From an uncultured Oscillibacter sp. (lineage in GTDB: Bacteria > Bacillota > Clostridia > Oscillospirales > Oscillospiraceae), in NCBI RefSeq assembly GCF_910584465.1, contig NZ_CAJUBK010000070.1:1-10603 (forward strand): 10,603 bases of DNA. The letters are read 5' to 3'. The position numbers and the translations under genes were made by a program. Numbering within the stretch: the stretch's first letter is position 1; each line of letters opens with the position of its first letter. This document shows, piece by piece, positions 7,597 to 10,603 of the stretch. The notes beneath the pieces were generated by a model. The model worked only from the letters and a program-made list of their open reading frames with translations, ran no database searches and had not been told where the DNA came from.

Positions 7597-8205
7597 ATGA
7601 AAACGATCTTCCTCGTAGACGGTGACAACAACATCGGCACCGGCCTGAAGGGCATCGACATGCTCTCGGACCAGGACACCGTCCTCATCTTTTACCAAAA
7701 GGGCCTGACCCTGACCAAGATCCAGAAGCTCTGCGCCGGGACGGCGGCGGACGTGCAGTATATCGAGAGCGTCCGCGGCGGCAAGAACTCCATCGATTTC
7801 CAGATCATCACCGAGCTGGGCGTCCTGGTGGGCAAGCGGGAGGCGGACTACGCCTACGTCATCAGCCAGGACAAGGGCTACGCCGCCTCCATCGATGCCC
7901 TCCAGGCCCGCTACGCCGCCGCCTTCCAGGAGGTGGCCCTCCGCCCCTCCATCGAGAGCTGCCTCTACCTGCCCTTCATCCTCCGCGCGTCGGACCGGCA
8001 GGAGCTGGCCAACGCCCTGGTGAAGGAGTACGGCCCCGCCCAGGGATGCAGCCTGTACCACCACCTCAAGCGCATCTTCCAGGCCCCCGAGCTGGCGCCG
8101 GAAAAGCCCGAACCGCCGGAGAAGCCGGAAAAAGCCGTGAAGGCGGTCCGCCCCCGCCGGGGGGGCCGCCGGAAAAAGCCCGCCGCCCCGGAGGCGGAGG
8201 ACTGA
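7597..8205 (+). CDS. PIN-like domain protein with charged disordered tail
   Basis: I do not recognise a named gene. The 202-residue protein begins with FLVDGDNNIGTG (5-16), followed by DTVLIFYQKG (27-36), KNSIDFQI (63-70) and DYAYVISQDKGY (84-95). Spaced acidic residues (Asp8, Asp10, Asp67, Asp84, Asp92) after short hydrophobic strands fit the metal-binding fold of PIN/NYN-like nucleases, and the GKNSIDF and ISQDKGY blocks resemble uncharacterised PIN-like proteins of Firmicutes. Residues from about 164 are rich in Pro, Glu, Lys and Arg (RPRRGGRRKK at 185-194) and probably disordered; they could bind nucleic acid. No signal peptide or membrane segment, so cytoplasmic. Start ATG 7597 has GAAGGA eight bases upstream. 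RNA cleavage is a hypothesis; no toxin-antitoxin partner lies next to it. Confidence 0.8.
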   Translation: MKTIFLVDGDNNIGTGLKGIDMLSDQDTVLIFYQKGLTLTKIQKLCAGTAADVQYIESVRGGKNSIDFQIITELGVLVGKREADYAYVISQDKGYAASIDALQARYAAAFQEVALRPSIESCLYLPFILRASDRQELANALVKEYGPAQGCSLYHHLKRIFQAPELAPEKPEPPEKPEKAVKAVRPRRGGRRKKPAAPEAED

Positions 8206-8215
8206 GCCCGCTCCC

Positions 8216-8255
8216 GGGGGCGGTCCGCCGCCGCCCGGGCCCCCGCTCCCCTTTT
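8216..8255 (+). terminator. Possible weak terminator after the PIN-like gene
   Basis: GGGGGC (8216-8221) can pair with GCCCCC (8239-8244) across a 17-base loop, and a short TTTT (8252-8255) follows after a gap. It is 10 bases past the stop codon. The loop is large and the T run is short and distant, so the call is weak. Confidence 0.3.
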
Positions 8256-8292
8256 CGACGATCGGACCGCCGCCCGGCCGGGCGGCGGTCCG
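8252..8292. repeat. Structured repeat, copy 1 (TTTTCGAC plus perfect palindrome)
   Basis: TTTTCGAC (8252-8259) is followed after five bases by GACCGCCGCCCG and its complement CGGGCGGCGGTC. The palindrome is perfect over 30 bases (8263-8292). The same arrangement, with the same five-base spacing, recurs at 8435-8474. No T run follows on the plus strand, so it is not an ordinary plus-strand terminator. Likely a dispersed intergenic element; other genomic copies cannot be seen here. Confidence 0.7.
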
Positions 8293-8293
8293 G

Positions 8294-8316
8294 CTGGCGA
8301 AACGATCCTTCGCCAG
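8294..8316. repeat. Hairpin CTGGCGAA / TTCGCCAG
   Basis: A perfect 8-bp stem with a seven-base loop (ACGATCC), starting two bases after the 30-base palindrome. With copies 1 and 2 of the flanking element it gives three strong hairpins in about 220 bases. No T run follows. Function unknown. Confidence 0.6.
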
Positions 8317-8434
8317 ACGGGAGGTCCCCAGGGATTTGAAAATGTCCCAAAAACTCCTTGACCCGGATGGCGCAGGGGGCCCTCCCCGGGCCTCCCGCGT
8401 GCCCCCTCCCCTCCCGCCGATGCGCCCTTCACGT

Positions 8435-8478
8435 TTTTCGACAGTCTGACCGCCGCCCGGATCGGGCGGCGGTCTTTC
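8435..8478 (+). terminator. Structured repeat, copy 2; probable intrinsic terminator
   Basis: TTTTCGACA (8435-8443) precedes a 12-bp perfect stem (GACCGCCGCCCG at 8448-8459, CGGGCGGCGGTC at 8463-8474) with a three-base loop and then TTTCT. The stem and the short T-rich tail fit a rho-independent terminator for plus-strand transcription. It would insulate the next promoter, about 55 bases on. Same element as copy 1 at 8252. Confidence 0.55.
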
Positions 8479-8496
8479 TCCCTCCGCTCCGGCCGA

Positions 8497-8523
8497 TTCG
8501 ACCGCATTCGACAAAGTTCGACA
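8497..8523. promoter_or_regulatory. Three tandem TTCGAC(A) motifs, candidate Spo0A boxes
   Basis: TTCGACC (8497), TTCGACA (8507) and TTCGACA (8517) stand in the same orientation exactly 10 bp apart. TTCGACA is the reverse complement of the Spo0A box TGTCGAA; two copies are perfect and one has a single mismatch. One-turn spacing on one face of the helix is the arrangement known for tandem Spo0A boxes. They end six bases before the -35 of the next promoter, a position that suits an activator. Binding is inferred. Confidence 0.6.
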
Positions 8524-8529
8524 AATCTC

Positions 8530-8558
8530 TTGAGTTTCCCCCGGCTTTTTGTTATGAT
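8530..8558 (+). promoter_or_regulatory. Promoter of the histidine-kinase-like gene
   Basis: TTGAGT (8530-8535), a 17-bp spacer, and TATGAT (8553-8558) with a TGT extension just upstream. The expected start near 8565 leaves a leader of about 115 bases, which includes a stem at 8634-8650 (seven pairs, three-base loop, one G-U pair) a little before the ribosome binding site. Confidence 0.65.
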
Positions 8559-8681
8559 GTTCCCGGCAGAGGCAGTCTTTTCCTCGGCTCGGACGCCCCT
8601 GCTCCGCAAATACTGACCCAGACGCTTCCAGGAGGAGGGGACCCCTCTCCGGGAGTTTCGCCGGAAAGGAGACACACCCTC

Positions 8682-9473
8682 ATGGATCAGGACCTCTCTC
8701 TGCTCCCCCAGGCCGCTTCCCAGCTGCGGGGCGCGCTGGCCACCCTCTACTTCGCCGCCGCCCGCCTGGCCCCCGCCGCCGCCCGGGAACAGGACCCCGA
8801 CCTGGACGCCAAGGCCGCCCTGGTGGACCAGAGCTATTACCGTCTCATCCGTCTGGTCAACGACCTCTCCGCCGTCCAGTACCTGGACGGGGCCTCCCTC
8901 CCCCTGCGGGACCGGGACATCGTGGACTTCGTCACCGAGATCTTCGCCAAGGCCGCCTCCCTGGCCCCCCTGCGGGGCCTGGAGACCCGCCTGCTCTGCG
9001 CCGCCGACCAGCATATCTGCGCCTTCTGCCCCGACGCGCTGGAACAGCTCCTCTACCAGCTGCTGTCCAACGCCTTCAAGTACACCCCCGCCGGAGGGCT
9101 CATCACCGTGGATCTCCGGTTCTCGGCGGGGCGGGTCCTCCTCTCCGTGGAGGACACCGGCCCCGGCATCCCGCCGGAGCGGCTGGAGTCCCTCTTCGAC
9201 AGCTACCACCAGTCCGATAAGCCCGCCCCCGCCTCCCAGGGGCTGGGCCTGGGCCTGGCCCTCTGCCGGGGCATCGCCCAGGGCCACGGCGGCGCCGTCA
9301 CGGCGGAGTCCCGCCAGGGCAGGGGGAGCCGCTTCACCTTCTCCATGCCGGACCGCACCTGCGGGACCACCCTGGCCGAGCCCCGCTTCGACTACAGCGG
9401 CGGGTTCAACCGCCCCCTCATGGCCCTCTCGGACGCCATGCCGCCGGAGGCTTTCGAGATCCGGAACCACTGA
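8682..9473 (+). CDS. Soluble histidine-kinase-like ATPase lacking the phospho-acceptor histidine
   Basis: 263 residues, no membrane segment or signal peptide. The C-terminal half is a clear HATPase_c domain: N box EQLLYQLLSNAFKYTPAGG (121-139, Asn130), G1 DTGPGIP (158-164), F-box-like LFDSYHQ (171-177), G2 QGLGLGLALC (186-195) and GHGG (201-204). Residues 1-80 look like the two dimerisation helices of a HisKA domain, but where kinases have HELRTPL this has SQLRGAL (13-19), with Ser13 in place of histidine. The first histidine of the protein is His111, inside the ATPase half. About 40 residues follow the ATPase domain (224-263), unlike ordinary kinases. Start ATG 8682 has AAAGGAG about ten bases upstream. 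It may be a regulator or pseudokinase rather than a kinase. Candidate Spo0A sites upstream suggest a sporulation or stationary-phase link. No response regulator is adjacent. Confidence 0.85.
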   Translation: MDQDLSLLPQAASQLRGALATLYFAAARLAPAAAREQDPDLDAKAALVDQSYYRLIRLVNDLSAVQYLDGASLPLRDRDIVDFVTEIFAKAASLAPLRGLETRLLCAADQHICAFCPDALEQLLYQLLSNAFKYTPAGGLITVDLRFSAGRVLLSVEDTGPGIPPERLESLFDSYHQSDKPAPASQGLGLGLALCRGIAQGHGGAVTAESRQGRGSRFTFSMPDRTCGTTLAEPRFDYSGGFNRPLMALSDAMPPEAFEIRNH

Positions 9474-9476
9474 AAC

Positions 9477-9511
9477 AGGCCCGCCCAGCGTCTCCGCGCC
9501 GGGGCGGGCCT
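9477..9511 (+). terminator. Stem-loop after the histidine-kinase-like gene
   Basis: AGGCCCGCCC (9477-9486) pairs perfectly with GGGCGGGCCT (9502-9511) across a 15-base loop, three bases past the stop codon. No T run follows, so it may work as a weak or factor-assisted terminator, or protect the 3' end of the message. Confidence 0.5.
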
Positions 9512-9544
9512 CCTGCGCGGCGGGCCCCCCTCAGGGACCGTCTG

Positions 9545-9571
9545 CGCAAATTTTACGCAAATTTCAGCAAA
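9545..9571. promoter_or_regulatory. Phased CGCAAATTT repeats, possible operator
   Basis: CGCAAATTT occurs at 9545-9553 and again at 9556-9564, 11 bp apart; a shorter GCAAA follows at 9567. About one turn apart and 17 bases upstream of the -35 at 9588, in an A+T-rich patch, they could be a protein-binding site for the next gene. Regulator unknown. Confidence 0.4.
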
Positions 9572-9587
9572 ATGAACAAAGACCCCC

Positions 9588-9616
9588 TTGCATCCCGGGG
9601 GATCTTTTGCTACAAT
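9588..9616 (+). promoter_or_regulatory. Promoter of the DUF1576-type gene
   Basis: TTGCAT (9588-9593), a 17-bp spacer and TACAAT (9611-9616) with a TGC extension immediately upstream. CCCCC (9583-9587) and GGGGG (9597-9601) flank the -35 as an inverted repeat. The start codon is 37 bases after the -10. Confidence 0.6.
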
Positions 9617-9653
9617 GGATGCCATCCAAGATCTCGACAGGGGAGGGCCCGCC

Positions 9654-10603
9654 ATGCAGGACCGTTACAAGAACCTATTCCCGGCCACGATGGTCCTCTC
9701 CGCCGGGCTGATGCTCCTGGGAGCGTGTCTGGAGGCCCCCATGGACATCCTCCGGGGGCTGTACCACATCGTCACCATGCAGGACCTGCTGATCACGGAC
9801 TATGTGTCCATCGGCGGCCCCGGCGCCGCCCTGGTCAACGCGGGGCTGGTGACCATGATCTCCATCTGCATCATCAAGTTCTCCGGGGACCCCTTCAACG
9901 GTTTCACCATCGTCGAGATGGGCCTGATGGCGGGCTTCTCCCTCTTCGGGAAGAACTTCCTCAACATCTGGCCCATCATCCTGGGCACCTGGCTCTATGC
10001 CAGGTACCAGAAGGAGCCCTTCTCCAAGCACGCCTCCGTGGCCCTGCTGGCCACCTCCCTGGCCCCGCTGGTGAGCTATATGTCCCTGGGCAGCATCCAC
10101 GCCAGCCTCCCCCTGGGGCTGGTGACGGGCATCCTCATCGGCTTCATCCTGCCCTCCCTGTCCTCCTACACCTACAAGGTCCAAAACGGCATGAACCTCT
10201 ACAACATGGGCTTCGCCTGCGGGCTGTTCGCCATGATGATCGTGCCGGTGCTGACGGCCTTCGGGGACAGCCCGGACTCCGTGCTCTACTGGGCCGAGGG
10301 GTACAACACGGGCTTCATCGCCGTGGTGGGCCTGCTGTGCTCGTCGCTGATCCTGGCGGGCTTCTTCGGCACCAACATCCCCGCCTGGTCCGTCTGGGCG
10401 GGCTACCGCCGCCTCCTCTCCACCACCGGCCGGGCCCCCAGCGACTACCTGCGCATGTTCGGCTACGGCCCGGTCATGGTGAACATCGGCGTCAACGGCC
10501 TGCTGGGCATGGCCTACGTCCTTTTGGTGGGCGGGGACCTGAACGGCCCCACCCTGGGGGGCATCTTCACCATCATGGGCTTCTCCGCCTTCGGCAAGCA
10601 CGC
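9654..10603 (+). CDS. DUF1576-type multi-pass membrane protein, partial (C-terminus off the window)
   Basis: 316 residues are visible; the gene runs off the right edge. The protein is strongly hydrophobic with about eight or more likely membrane segments, for example near 10-27, 55-75, 84-115, 127-145, 152-170, 184-203, 219-238 and 274-294. It resembles the uncharacterised DUF1576 family of Firmicutes by the repeated NG-T----MGF--FGK pattern; no activity is known, and a transport role is a guess. The pattern NGFTIVEMGLMAGFSLFGK (82-100) recurs as NGPTLGGIFTIMGFSAFGK (297-315), exactly 215 residues later, so the protein seems built from two related halves. Start ATG 9654 has GGGGAGG seven bases upstream. 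It has its own promoter. Confidence 0.8.
   Translation, partial: MQDRYKNLFPATMVLSAGLMLLGACLEAPMDILRGLYHIVTMQDLLITDYVSIGGPGAALVNAGLVTMISICIIKFSGDPFNGFTIVEMGLMAGFSLFGKNFLNIWPIILGTWLYARYQKEPFSKHASVALLATSLAPLVSYMSLGSIHASLPLGLVTGILIGFILPSLSSYTYKVQNGMNLYNMGFACGLFAMMIVPVLTAFGDSPDSVLYWAEGYNTGFIAVVGLLCSSLILAGFFGTNIPAWSVWAGYRRLLSTTGRAPSDYLRMFGYGPVMVNIGVNGLLGMAYVLLVGGDLNGPTLGGIFTIMGFSAFGKH

Noticed and set aside
8252..8523. CRISPR array
   Set aside because: There are repeated motifs, but the spacing is irregular (183, 60, 10, 10 bp), the shared units are short, and no cas genes are present.
8358..8681. N-terminal extension of the kinase-like protein to a TTG at 8358
   Set aside because: It would translate through a hairpin, the tandem boxes and the promoter, in low-complexity sequence; ATG 8682 has a ribosome binding site.
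9392..9655. Minus-strand frame of 87 codons spanning the spacer after the kinase-like gene
   Set aside because: It overlaps that gene's end, its terminator-like stem and the next promoter, and has no ribosome binding site that I can support.
9675..10601. 308-codon minus-strand frame at the right edge
   Set aside because: Composition is dominated by Gly, His, Gln, Glu and Asp, the mirror of a hydrophobic coding strand; the plus-strand membrane protein has a promoter and ribosome binding site.

Overview
The window is chromosomal DNA from a G+C-rich, low-repeat bacterial genome. Coding third positions are almost all G or C, Shine-Dalgarno sites are strong (AAGGAG/GGAGG), and promoters are sigma-A-like with TGn-extended -10 boxes. 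Gene content fits a G+C-rich member of the Clostridia, probably Oscillospiraceae (Flavonifractor/Dysosmobacter-like): a ThiI without rhodanese domain, a DUF1576-type membrane protein, and sequences matching the Spo0A box. The taxonomic call is inference from style and content; no marker gene was tested.

Left half (1-4760, minus strand): an arginine biosynthesis cluster transcribed right to left, argG, argH, argC, argJ, with argJ cut by the window edge. These make argininosuccinate synthase, argininosuccinate lyase, N-acetylglutamyl-phosphate reductase and ornithine acetyltransferase. argH-argC-argJ are tightly packed, and the stop codon of argH lies inside the ribosome binding site of argC. 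argG is separated from argH by 193 bases of G+C-rich, hairpin-forming DNA. The argG promoter is in an A+T-rich island and carries a near-perfect ARG box over its -35 and a second inverted repeat over its -10, so repression by ArgR/AhrC is likely.

Middle (4987-8205, plus strand): thiI (tRNA 4-thiouridine synthase) is followed closely by cinA (MoCF domain plus nicotinamide-nucleotide amidase). Then, from its own promoter, comes a 202-residue PIN-like protein with a charged tail that I cannot assign to a known function.

Right part (8206-10603): a 476-base intergenic stretch holds two copies of a TTTTCGAC-plus-hairpin element, another hairpin, and three TTCGAC motifs spaced exactly 10 bp apart next to a good promoter. 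TTCGACA is the complement of the Spo0A box (TGTCGAA), and the 10-bp tandem spacing fits Spo0A binding. The gene driven by this promoter encodes a small soluble histidine-kinase-like ATPase with intact ATP-binding boxes but no histidine in its dimerisation helices. The window ends in a DUF1576-type multi-pass membrane protein with an internal duplication, preceded by its own promoter and phased GCAAA repeats.

The most interesting unit is the putative Spo0A-controlled, histidine-less kinase-like protein with its upstream structured DNA. The rest is largely housekeeping metabolism.
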